Shown here one piece after another: positions 22,816 to 33,869 of a stretch of DNA of 64,000 nucleotides (position 1 is its first letter; each line of letters opens with the position of its first letter). The notes below the pieces were generated by a model. It had not been told where the DNA came from. It worked only from the letters and a program-made list of their open reading frames with translations, and made no database searches. The DNA comes from Chaenocephalus aceratus. Lineage: Eukaryota > Chordata > Actinopteri > Perciformes > Channichthyidae. The DNA is taken from positions 9,415,676 through 9,479,675 of the forward strand of contig CM043807.1 in the NCBI GenBank assembly GCA_023974075.1, given 5' to 3'. A program made the position numbers and the translations under genes.

Positions 22816-23380
22816 ACTCCCCACTTATAAAAATAGCACTTTAGCCCTGCTTACACCTATATGCCGTGAGTTGATTATCGAGCCTTCATTGTAACAGTCG
22901 CGGGTACACTGTGTATTTGCGTGGGGATTGTTGCAATAGAAAATTCCACTGTGGCGACCGGTACATTAATGGGAAACCCTAAATGTTTTAGCACCCTCTA
23001 TGAAACTTCAAGCTACCCCACAGCACCCCCAAAATAAATCTATGGCACCGCCACTGAGCATGCAACCCCGTTTTGAAGAAATGTGCAGTGCAAAACAGGC
23101 TCATTGCAGCCACTAATGCTGTGATAAGACACACTTTTTTTGCCAAATATCAGCATTTTCTGAGTGGCAAAGTATTATAATGTATTGTTCTAGCAAAGGG
23201 ATTGCACATTTGTATTATGTATTTTTTACCACACAGACTTATGGAGCATTGTTTTATTATCACTGTTCTGGCAAAGGAATGCACACGTTCATATTGATGT
23301 ATTTTAATAAATGTTAACTTGGCCCATTACGTGACTATTTGTGTTGTGACTTTTTTTTTTCTCCAAAGGGGGGGCCTGAC

Positions 23381-23402
23381 AGAAAAAGTTTGAGAACCAC
23401 TG
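23381..23402. mobile_element. Terminus of an old hAT-type transposon
   Basis: AAAAAGTTTGAGAACCACTG is the reverse complement of CAGTGGTTCTCAAACTTTTT, a very common hAT terminal sequence. The body probably extends leftward into 22990-23380, but the opposite end was not found. Confidence 0.5.
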
Positions 23403-25534
23403 CCGTAGTAGGACTTGAGATTTTAAATTGGGCCTTATACAACATATACTGGAATTTTATTTCATAACTTCAGAGGAAGTAATCCTCCTTTAAACTGTAA
23501 ACTGTTATGTGTATAAATGCAGAAACCCCTATTTCTGGCTCTTATTTGATCAAACTAATATCTTTGTTTTAAATAAAGCCTGTATTGTTGTCTGTAATAT
23601 ATTTGATGGAGAGATTTTTAAGGAATTAAGAGCTTGCAGAGACATCCAATATAACATTAGAAACACTCAACACATCAAACAAGAGCAGTCATTTAATGAG
23701 GTGTGGATTTAATAATCATTAATGGATTTATTTTATACTGATTCATGCTCATATCAAATGAATAAGATATGATTTGGTGAATCTCTTCATGCAAAGGAAG
23801 AGTGCATTCCTTTCTGGTAATTTTAATAAGACTGCATTTGTGGATTTAAGTTCCAGCCCAGCCTTGCAGCGTATTAAGACGGTACATGTCGGTCCCTGCA
23901 GCTTAAATTCAAAATACATAAAGGTTTGAACTGGCATAAAATAAGGCTGCAAAGACCAGGTAATAGCCAAATTAATAGAGTGGGGTTTAGAAGAATATTA
24001 TAAAAGATCCAAATCATTATGAAGAAGTAACAATTAGTTTGTTTGCAAAGTAGATTTTTTAAAATTGTGGTCATAGGAAAGAGTCCATTGCACAATGCAA
24101 ATCTGCTCTTGTTGTTCATAAACCTAATCCCACATCCCCATTTTAAAACCATGCAATTACATGAAATCATTGCTTTAATGCTATAATATATAGCTGCCAG
24201 ACAGCTGTGTTAGACTAGGTATTTATAATAAGACTATCTGAATGATTGCATTATGTGAAGGCTGCACTGGGAAGGCAATAACATTATGAAGACTGCATAT
24301 GAACTAATGTTTGTCATTATTTTGTTCTTTACTCCACAGAGTTAGTATACATGCTCAATCTATAATAACCCATATCCTTCCTCTCTTTTTCAAACCGTGA
24401 ATCATAATTAATCTATATTTTAATTCTACGCTGCTCAGTGGCCCGGCAGCTGTGTTTGCGTATTTCAACATATCCCTCTCCTTTATTATAGGGTGTAATG
24501 CAAACTTGGCCGGTTGGGAAGTGTTCCCTCTTTCACTTTGCCTACCGCCGAGAAGGAGTCTGTAACCATGGAGACAAAAAGTCCTGTCGGCCCTGAATGG
24601 CCACGTTTAAACCAAAACACCACTTGAGAGTGTTTCCGTCGCCTGTGTGCCTTTTTCAGAGCCATGTGGGGCTCAGGGGTGAGTGAGTAGGGATAATGAA
24701 TGACAGAGTAGCCTCCAGGAAAAGGCTTTTCTTTGTGTGGGTGTACATTATTATGACAATAGTGATGAACGTTTTCTTGGGTTTCAAGAGATGCTATTCA
24801 GCTGTGTGGTCATCATGATTCTCACACATTCAGTGGGGCTTATTCGGGAGCCATCTTAAAGAAAAGTGCATGGAACAAAGTGTCAGACCTGTACTATTGC
24901 ATTCACTGTGTTTTCAGGCTCCATGCCAGTGTCCACTTTTAAAGAAATTGATGCTTTGATACTTCTTTTCACCCATCAAAGAAAATGTCACTATTTCACA
25001 AGAGAAGAGAGATTGTTTTTTTATTCTGTAATAATGGATTATCAGACTGACATCAGTGTGTTTATGTAAAACCAGAAAGTGTGTATATATTCCTGTCCAC
25101 AAGAAGCTGTTCCTAGTTCGACCATGGACCTCTACTTTGTCTGATTGATCATTTGAGATGACTTTTCTGTTTATGCCCACTCCAGGATTACTGTTTGATT
25201 TTGTTCAGTGCTGTACAACCTTCCAAAAGGGAGGTCCCCAAAATGAATGTTCTGTTCTGGTGCCCCCACAATACCTCAAACACAAGATTGTATGTGTGTG
25301 TGCTTTTGTGTGTCTTTGTGTCCCCTCGTCTCTGTAAGGAAAGTCTTTAAAGTGAACCAAACTGACGGGATTCCTTAAGTGTGATTATCATATGAATAAG
25401 TATCACACACACAAGTAACACACAGTCTCACTCAGATATCCAATAGGTCATTTCCCACAGTACCACTAGCCCAGATCCCAATTGTTGGCCTGTCACTGCC
25501 ATCACTGGTGCCTCTACTCTGTATGTGTGTTTGA

Positions 25535-25660
<126 letters not shown>

Positions 25661-26648
25661 CATGAATGTCTGTGTGCAAGGTCTGTTTAGTCCATCACAG
25701 CTGAGACAGTCAGAGATGGGAATGACAGAGCTCCTCTGCCTCCCTGCTGGTAAATTACTTAGAGAGTCTGGGATGGGATTTGTGTATTCAGACTGCACTC
25801 AACTTTAAAGGCTTCCGTTGGTTTGTCATTGAGAAAGACATATGGGCTATTACAAATACAACTTTTTTTTGTGGAATGCTACACATGTGCAGGTTTACTA
25901 TACAAGTTATAATGCAGGAAAAAGCTACTAAGGGTATTTGCCAATTTTTCAGAATTGTAGAAAAAGCATGATAAATGCAAATTGTGGTATTTGGCAGAAA
26001 AATATGCAACTAATTGAACCTTACTTGGTAACTGGGGACTCCATTATGAACCATCTGGCTTTATGGTTTCACACATGCAGCAATGCAGAGTCCTTCACTG
26101 GTAAATCAACCACATCAAGGCTCTCCTTGCACTGACTCTCTAAATGAAACATAATTTTAGCTCGTAATGGTGAAGTCAAGTCAGCTGACCACAAATAACT
26201 GGGTCATTCTGGGTATATGAGAACATGACAAGGATTTTTTGTCCTCCCACAGTTAGTGACTGAGCGGGTTTCACTGCTGTCCTGCTACAGTATTTTGACT
26301 GTACAGCAATTTAGAAAAAAGGGCTTTAGATGGTTTTGCAATGTTCACATACAATTGATATAATGTAAGGTTTCAGCGTTAGAGTCTGGGAGCTTATTGT
26401 TTTGTGTTTATTCTGGTGGCCTTGCAGTTTATTTTGATGTTGGCTCTGTCCTCTCGTTTCAGGTGTCTTCACTTCCTGTCGTGGTGTGTCATTTGCCAGC
26501 TTGATTGTGATCTCCTGTTCTGGATTGTTTGTGCCTGTGCCTCATTAACTGTTGTGTATATGTAGCCCTGTTCTCCTGTTGTCTTTTGTCGGTTCGTCTT
26601 GTCTCTATACCAAGTCCATGTCTGTACTCCCTCGTGTAAACATTGAGC

Positions 26649-26791
26649 ATACTAGTCGAACCTGGTGAACTATTGAGTATCCTAGTAGATCCTAGAAACC
26701 TTTTTCTTTGTAAAGTCTTTTCGTACTATTAGTTGAACCTAGCGAACTGTTGAGTGTCCTAGTTGATCCTAAAACCTTTTTGTATAATAAA
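26649..26791. repeat. Imperfect 75-bp duplication ending in AATAAA, possible retroelement end
   Basis: 26649-26710 and 26724-26785 share TACTA, GAACCT, GAACT, TTGAGT, TCCTAG, GATCCTA and AACCTTTTT in order. AATAAA lies at 26786-26791, and the sequence then reads GCATCTGAGTC, resembling the 3' ends of some fish retroelements. Assignment is tentative. Confidence 0.35.
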
Positions 26792-27923
26792 AGGTATTTT
26801 TTTAAATCAAGAAAGAATCGTGCATCTGAGTCTTTGTGAGTCCTTTGTGTCATATAATATAGATGAAAAAACAAACAAATGACTTCACTTCATCCATGGA
26901 GCTGCAACACTATGGTTTTCACGCACAACTCCTCACAAAAGTCATTGCAGTTGGAATATACTTGGTTATCTCCGACAGGCTTTAATAAGATTTTATCAAG
27001 GTGCACACATCTATATGAAACACAATTTTTCCACTTACAACATTATAACTGCTGACACAACTGAAACTCTAAAAATGGGCAAGGTGTTTAAACAAGTTGT
27101 TTATTGAGACACCCCCCGGGGCTACTTATTTTATATGAACCACACCCAACTTCCATTGATCAAATCTGTCCAGACCTCCAAACACAACCAGTAATTCATT
27201 TTTTACATCACTAAATGTTTAGTCATTAACATTCTCATAAATCATATCACTTCATAGGGCTTCAATGGATGACTTTAATAACCCTATGGATTTCTGCCCA
27301 TCTATTGTAAAGCACTGGTAGAGATGGAGCTTGCATGAGAATGATAGGAAGTGGTGTTTTGAATGGTCCTTCAGTATAGGTTGATTTTGGAAAGTTTGAG
27401 GTTTAAGTAAGAGAAAATGAAAGACATTCTCCTTATACATAAAATAAGTTGTATAAATGGTGGGCAGACGGCCAAATATTAGATATACAGTGGATGTATA
27501 GGTGCGTAGGTATAGCCTCTAGCTCTTTTCATTAAATTGTGTGTATGTATGTGTGGGTCTGTTGAGTGATAGGGGCGGATGAGTTGAATGTAAGTCTCCT
27601 TTACAAGCATGTCGGCACAGGCAAACAAACCTACAGACGTCCCCATATGTCTCTATATGTGAACGCAACTGTCTACAATAAGATCATTGCAATGATTTTT
27701 CACTTTTGGCAAATCCTCTCAGGTATACAGCAAAATAAAAAGATGCTGGGGTCAAAACTTGATGGGACCCAATGAACTCCCTCTGAAACCACTTTTATTC
27801 TAAACGCAGGTAATAATACCTGTGAACCCCAGCTCATCTCTCCAAACTAAACTTAAGGCCACCTGAAATCCCACTTTCAAAAAAGTAACTTTTTTGTATA
27901 GGTATTTTTCTGTGCTGGATTAA

Positions 27924-28375
27924 CTTGTTAAGCCCTGAGCCTGTTGTTCAGGTCTCAGGCTCGAAAATGACATTCCCAGAACAAATGACTATATCTTCAC
28001 TTCTAAAAGGGGTAAATTAATAATCTTTTTTCTCAAACAAGGTTACATCTGTGAGTTGGATGTAGAAGTGTCAGAATCAATATATATGTTTTTATTTTAA
28101 AGTAAATTCAGATTGAACATAGTAAAACAAATTAAATTATAGTGTGCGACGTGCGTCCAAAAATAAAAAATTACTTATAGTGAAAACCACCCTTGAATGA
28201 TGGGATAGTAGACTAAAAAGCTTTAGAAATCCAAACTATAACATATAATAAGTACCCTGTATCAAGATTGATGCAAAACAACAAGTGAAATTTGACCTTT
28301 TAAGAGAGATTTAGAAAAAAAACACTTGTGGGGTCATTTGGGTGCATTTTCCATATCTCTGGCCCCCCTCGTTCG
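27924..28375. mobile_element. Partial copy of a TTAA-flanked DNA transposon family
   Basis: Starts directly after TTAA (27920-27923). It is the reverse complement of about 31057-31500 with many substitutions, sharing AGCCCTGAGCCTG, CAGGTCTC, GACATTCCCAGAACAAATGA and GTACCCTGTATCAAGAT. Only one end is preserved. Confidence 0.7.
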
Positions 28376-29632
28376 ATTTTGATGAACAGCAGCCACGTCT
28401 CATGGCAAAACTGCCTCCTCCCTCTACTATAATAGGCCTGCTTTCCATCAACTGCCAGATAGTGAAAGATCCAGACCTTTTTCCCTCTGAATCCATTTTT
28501 TTGGTAAAATATGCCAGGCATGATCTCATAATTTGAGTTGGACACCTGGCTTTATCCAATACTTCATATCATGCTGTACTCCTCCTGGACTCTGACCTTT
28601 TTCCATTCTTGTATTTTCCTCCTCTCGTTCCATCCATCTGTTGACCCAAATCAAACTTCTCTGTTAAGATTTCCTTGAACCCTCGACAAATGCACTCTAG
28701 TTAAAGTCATTATTTGGTACAAAAAAACGTTAAAAGCAAAGTGCTTATCTACCCAAAAGAGTAATCTTTTTGAGACAGACCTGGAGCGTTTCGACACACT
28801 TGGGGCCACCACTTGTGTGGTCCCCTCTTTGCCTTCTGCCGGGAAAAACTGTCAAGTTGAGGGAGGAAAAGCAAAACAGGATGAAACCTGCTCTTCTTCT
28901 ATCTGATCCTCTTAAGTCTTCAGCGTGAGAGCAAAAAACAGAGAAAAAGCTGATTAATTGAGCATCTGAAGGAAGTAGAGTATTTCTTTCATGCTAAAAA
29001 CTCATCCAGTTATTGTGTTTTTGATCAGTGTTATCAAAATCCAGGGATCAAAGTAAAGAACAAGAATAGAAGTGTTGAAACACGGATTTGATCGAAGTAA
29101 ACAATCTGAAAGGATGCAGCCACTTCAATTACTGCTGCTCTTCATGGTTAGATAACCTCCTTGTACTGCTTTCACTCATTTAAAAATAACTCTATTAGAC
29201 TGGAACAACAGCAAACAGAGCCCTGCTGTAAGATAACAATTGGTATTGTGTTGTTGCTGCTATAAAAACACCTTTTTGGATCAAATATGATAGGAAATTG
29301 TCAACTCAACATGGCTTGACAGGGCTGCATCCGACTTTGTTAGAGTTATCAATGCGGAACTAAATCTGGATTAACACAAGAATAAAGATTAGTGATTTGA
29401 AAGCTCTAACCATGTATCATCATTTCCATTCAAAGTGTTATGACCCAGAAGAAATTAAAACAAAGGAAGCAGATAGAGGCAGAGTCTTGCTCGCCAACTG
29501 AACACATGGCTACTGATGGAGATATTGCCTAATGCCGAAGTTAAACATGTGACCTGCCTCCAACAACACGACACAGTCTCTCTTAACACTTAACTTCCTC
29601 CAGTTTCCACACGATGACGGTTCAATTGGGGC
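28376..29632. other. Intergenic sequence, nothing recognised
   Basis: No gene or element with definable ends. It may include eroded interior of the neighbouring TTAA family. Confidence 0.3.
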
Positions 29633-30266
29633 TTAAAACCTGTTAAGCCCGAGAGACCCTGGTACCGGGGCACTGCCGCAACATCTTGCAGGAAACAGTG
29701 TCTGTGGGCATGTTCATTTAATAAACTATGAATGTTTTATATCCATGTAACGGGAAGAAACTCATCTAACTGATTATTATTTAATTTTTTTTCAAAATAA
29801 AACCCACAATGCTAACGCTGAGCCTCTGAATTAGCAACGAGCGAAAAATGCTAACAGATGACTGCACCGAAATTCACTCACTTATTATTTATCTTTGCTG
29901 CACATCCAACACATCGTTTCACATCGTGAGGTGACACAGAATCGAAGGGTACCCTCATTATCACTCAATTATACGAAATCGTGACTTTATAAACAAAAAC
30001 AGACATCAAAACATGTGGCACTAGGTAGCTAAAAATGCTAACATGGCTCACCTGTGTCGTAGTCTGGTCAAACGTGGTCTTCAATGGCATTAAAACGATA
30101 AAAACGCTGCTGAAGTTAATCCATAGGTTAATCCAATGTGTCTGTGTCCCTTTGAAATGATTTCTGATAATCCATAAGCAATAAACCTGCTTTTCGGTTA
30201 GAGACAGTTTACTCTCATGCAAAACTGTGTGAGCGAAGCCCACACCTTTTTGTTTTACCATGTGTG

Positions 30267-30984
30267 TGAGTGGGGCCATGGTTCTCAGCAGGAAACCGAT
30301 GGACTGTTCACTCCAAGTAGGGAATGAGTCCTTACCCCAAGTGAAGGAGTTCAAGTATCTCGGGGTCTTGTTCTCGAGTGAGGGATCAATGGAGCGTGAG
30401 ATGGGCCGGAGAATCGGAGCAGCGGGAGCGGTATTGCAGTCGCTTTACCGCACCGTTGTGACGAAAAGGGAGCTGAGCCGGAAGGCAAAGCTCTCTGTCT
30501 ACCGGGCCATTTTCGTTCCTACCCTCACCTATGGTCATGAAGGATGGGTCATGACCGAAAGAACGAGATCGCGGATACAAGCGGCCGAGATGGGTTTCCT
30601 CCGCCTGGTGGCTGGTGTCTCCCTTAGAGATAAGGTGAGAAGTTCGGTCATCAGGGAGGGACTCGGAGTTGAGCCGCTCCTCCTTCGCGTCGAAAGAAGC
30701 CAGTTGAGGTGGTTCGGGCACCTAGTTAGGATGCCACCTGGGCGCCTCCCTAGGGAGGTGTTCCAGGCACGTCCAGCTGGGAAGAGACCAAGGGGTAGAC
30801 CTAGGACCAGGTGGAGGGATTATATCTCTTCGCTGGCCTGGGAGCGCCTTGGGATCCCCCAGTCAGAGCTGGTTGATGTCGCCAGGGAAAAGAAAGTTTG
30901 GGGCTCTCTGCTGGAACTGCTACCCCCGCGACCCGACCACGGATAAGCGGGAGAAGATGGATGGATGGATGGATGTGAGTGGGG
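30267..30984 (+). mobile_element. 5'-truncated Rex3/RTE-like LINE (30276-30975) with 9-bp target duplications
   Basis: TGAGTGGGG at 30267-30275 is repeated at 30976-30984. The element ends in a (GATG)n tail, as known for Rex3. The insert is 700 bases, truncated at the 5' side within ORF2. Confidence 0.85.
30276..30946 (+). pseudogene. C-terminal part of Rex3-like reverse transcriptase ORF2
   Basis: The open frame reads through to TAA at 30944-30946 with no interruption. It contains EFKYLGVLFSSEG, LSRKAKLSVYRAIFVPTLTY, QLRWFGHLVRMPPGRLP and RGRPRTRWRDYIS, the region downstream of the catalytic Asp pair in RTE-type LINE proteins. The endonuclease and RT core are absent because of 5' truncation, so it encodes no active enzyme. 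A related copy with a different defect lies at 56247-57030. The frame continues a little upstream of the insertion boundary by chance. Confidence 0.8.
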
Positions 30985-31624
30985 AGATTCCCCTTCGATT
31001 ATATTGGTTCTAACGGTCAGAAAAATATGTCAATCACCAAAATTGACCAATGGGTTCCAGAGAAACGGTAAAACCCCCATTTCCACCCAAATCACCTCAG
31101 AGGTGGAGTTTTTTTGGCTAAACCTCTCTAAAAAGGTAAAATGTCACTTGTTTTGCATCCATCTTGATACAGGGTACTTATTATATGTTGTACTTTGGAT
31201 TCCTAAAGCTTGTAGTCTACCTTACCATCATCCAAGGGTAGTTTTCACTATAAGTAAAAAAGAATTTTTGGACGGACACTATAATTTACAGTTTTTTTAC
31301 TATGTTCAATCTGAATTTTCTTTAAAATAAAAAAACATCTATATTGTTCTGACTCTTCTACATCCAACTCACATGTTTATCATTACTTTGAGGAAAAAGA
31401 TTATTAATCTAACAATTTTAGAAGGGAAGATATGGTCATTTGTTCTGGGAATGTCATTTTCGAGCCAGAGACCTGAAAAACAGGCTCAGGGCTAAACTGA
31501 TTAAAACAGACCCCACTAAGCCCCAAACACTATACCTTCTCTGATGACATCCATCCATGACAGGACCAGCAAGTGCAATGTCCAGCAACTCTGCTTATAT
31601 AGTGAAAATAATTAAAAAGCAATA

Positions 31625-32463
31625 TCCCCATGTAGGGATGTCCCGATCACCTTTTTTTGCTCCCGATCCGATTCCGATCATTTGATTTTGACAATCTGCT
31701 GATACCGATTGTTCCCGATCCGATCTTTATGCAATGCATTAAGAGAAAAAAAAGGTAACAGATAACGGCTGGTCATCCAACGCGATGAATTCAGCTATCT
31801 TGGCTGTTATTCTGTTGGCCTTTTCACTGTTCTGGGGCAGTTTCTCTTTCCTCTTAAAAGTCTCTGAAAGTGTTGGTTGTTTCAGTGCCGTTACCTGACT
31901 GGCCGCTGTGTACTCGCCGTGTTGTTGTTGTTGGTGTTTGTTTCTCAGGTAGCGTATTAGATTGGTCGTGTTGAACGTAGCTCTGTTCTTTCCACCACGC
32001 GGAACCTCCGCCTTGCAAACATTGCATCTGGCTGTTACACTGCCTTCGCTTTCAATTTTATAATACTTCCAAACTCCTGACATTTTCTCTGTCCCGACTC
32101 CCGAGTCACCAGCTGAACGTAGCCTCTCGTTAGCTTACTGCTACTATTAGACACTGCGCCCTGCCCACTCTGTTGCCAGATTTCAGAGAAATAAGCAACC
32201 AGGTCTGAAAACAAGCCCAAAAGAAGCAACACATACATGATGTTGTGTAATTTTAAACCAAAACTAAGTCCTCAGGATGACTTTAAGACGTGAACATGGT
32301 CATTATTGTTTTGTAATATTAAATAATAAAAAAAAAATCTATAAAAAAAAAAAAAAATCCCGATCCCCGATTTTTTTTCTCCCGATCGCCGATTTTTTGA
32401 AAATCACGTGATCGGCTCCGATCCCCGATCACGCGATCGGATCGGGACATCTCTATCCCCATG
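31625..32463 (-). mobile_element. Complete non-autonomous hAT (31633-32455) with perfect 8-bp duplication
   Basis: TCCCCATG at 31625-31632 is repeated exactly at 32456-32463. The ends are TAGGGATGTCCCGATC and the reverse complement of TAGAGATGTCCCGATC. Multiple CGATC-containing motifs lie inside both ends (CCCGATCC, CCGATCA). The element is 823 bases long and carries a BED-finger frame on the - strand. Confidence 0.92.
31739..32083 (-). CDS. BED zinc-finger-only ORF of a hAT deletion derivative (second copy)
   Basis: 114 residues starting MSGVWKYYKIES, nearly identical to the frame at 22082-22423: about seven substitutions or single-residue differences. It has the CNVC pair, and NLIRYLRNKH with the same His-to-Tyr change, followed by Gln repeats and a further His, which could give an alternative ligand pair. 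It ends shortly after the start of the hAT catalytic domain (ALDDQPLSV). Expected activity, if any, is DNA binding at the element ends. It is a transposon gene, not a host gene. Confidence 0.55.
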   Translation of the reverse strand: MSGVWKYYKIESEGSVTARCNVCKAEVPRGGKNRATFNTTNLIRYLRNKHQQQQHGEYTAASQVTALKQPTLSETFKRKEKLPQNSEKANRITAKIAEFIALDDQPLSVTFFFS

Positions 32464-33442
32464 AATTACATCCATATTGGTTTATTTCGCACCTTGGGAT
32501 TTAAGTTCAATTCCAACTTCTGCTGACTTGACTTGAAAAGTTGGTACAGACGTCCATGGTGCCCAGATGATGTATTTCTAATACTTTGAGAATCCCCTTA
32601 CAATGCTTTTACTGTCACTATCAGTGACACTATTAGTGGTTTTGAGCTAAATGTCTGTACATTTATTGGATGGATTCCAAAGAAAATAGGTACAGTCTTT
32701 CCTGGCCAACTGAATTTGAATAACTTTTAATATTACCTGACTTTTCATTTAGGGCTATCATTACAATGTTTAATTGTCCAGTACTTTGGTTTCTGATTAA
32801 ATAGCTGCAGAACTGATGACAATCTCATCAACAACAGATGTACTTTGTTCATGGTATTTAGAAATTAACAAATTTAAATAGTTAACACCAGCATGTTAGC
32901 ATTATCATTGTGAGCATGTTAGCATACTGACATTAGCAACACTGAGCAGCCTCACAGAGCCGCTTGGTTGTAGACTCATTAACCAAAACAACTATCTTTC
33001 CCTAACATTAACCATGTGGTAGTTGCCATGCACATTTTCCAATAGCAATGTTCTGTTGATAGGGTTGAAGAAAAGAGGACTGAGAATGAAGCCTTCTACC
33101 TCCCACGAAGTCCCCAAAAGTGCCTAATTGTCTGTTTTGGGCAATACATTCCAAGAGAACACCTAATCAGGATTTGGGGAAAGGGGTTAAAACTGAGATT
33201 GAGGCTTCCTGGAAGGAAGTGCCACTCTCAATAGATTTGAAAAAAGTTTGTGTTTGTGTGTTGTCTTTGTTTTTTCCCCTGGGGGTAGTCAGTAAAGAGG
33301 TTGAATGAGGATGAATGACAGAGTGTGAAAGAAAGAGTTTGTGTGCAGCGTTCTCTTCTAAGCTCCACACAGGACCTATCATTACCAGATGTCACAGTGA
33401 GGGTGGCTGCCAGGCGAATCACTGCTTATTGCTTTAAACTAC
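32464..33442. other. Sequence between the hAT and the dcn candidate promoter
   Basis: The part at about 32890-32945 has repeated GCATGTTAGCAT motifs, common in dispersed fish repeats. No gene seen. Confidence 0.35.
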
Positions 33443-33703
33443 GTCTCTCTGCCTCTTTCTCTTCGGCTCCTTCCTTCTTTCTTCTTTTTCCCTCGCCCTG
33501 TCTCCCTTTTCCTGCCCTCTCTCTCTCTTTTTTTCTCCCTCGTTCTCCATTTTCCAGCTGTTTTTGGAGCACACAGCAAGAACCAGGGAAGTTCTCCACC
33601 AATTGTTTCTGTCCTCAGAGGAGCTTGGCGGTCGGACCCTCCCTCCTTCTATCTCTCTCCCCTCTCACTCCTCTGTCTCTCTCCCCCTCTCTCTCCTCCC
33701 CTT
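33443..33703. promoter_or_regulatory. Pyrimidine-rich block, candidate decorin promoter element
   Basis: Two stretches, 33443-33557 and 33637-33703, are almost entirely C and T on the + strand, split by a mixed 80 bases. The mammalian decorin promoter is known to contain a long homopurine/homopyrimidine S1-sensitive element. Here the block lies 7.3 kb upstream of the first coding exon and just before a good donor site, so a similar role is inferred from composition and position only. Confidence 0.4.
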
Positions 33704-33869
33704 GTTGTGACAGAGCACACCTGCTTGATCTTGGCTGCACGCGCTCTGAGTCCAATTACCCCATAGGCCCTCGCAGCCACTTCACAGTCTCATCCCCCCC
33801 ACTCGACTGGATTTTTGGGAGTCAAGCTCATCTCTTAAACTATCTTTGCCTTGCTTCAACTGAGAACAG
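33704..33869 (+). other. Candidate untranslated exon 1 of dcn
   Basis: ACAG at 33866-33869 is followed by GTATGTAA, a strong splice donor. There is no ATG-led frame that continues into exon 2, in keeping with a non-coding first exon as in mammalian DCN. The transcription start is not determined, so the left boundary is arbitrary. Confidence 0.35.

Larger units (their letters stand above)
29639..31500. mobile_element. TTAA-flanked (piggyBac/Kolobok-like) non-autonomous transposon with a nested LINE
   Basis: The left end is CCTGTTAAGCCCGAG, and the right end is the reverse complement of TCAGTTTAGCCCTGAG. Both are flanked by TTAAAA (29633-29638 and 31501-31506), compatible with a TTAA target duplication. 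No transposase frame was found. A Rex3 fragment at 30276-30975 is inserted in it. Partial relatives lie at 27924 and 48851. The superfamily assignment is by TTAA preference and terminal CCT only. Confidence 0.6.

Noticed and set aside
30260..30946. 228-codon frame as a possible intact host gene
   Set aside because: It is the C-terminal part of a Rex3-like LINE protein, bounded by target duplications and a GATG tail; the first codons lie upstream of or at the insertion border.
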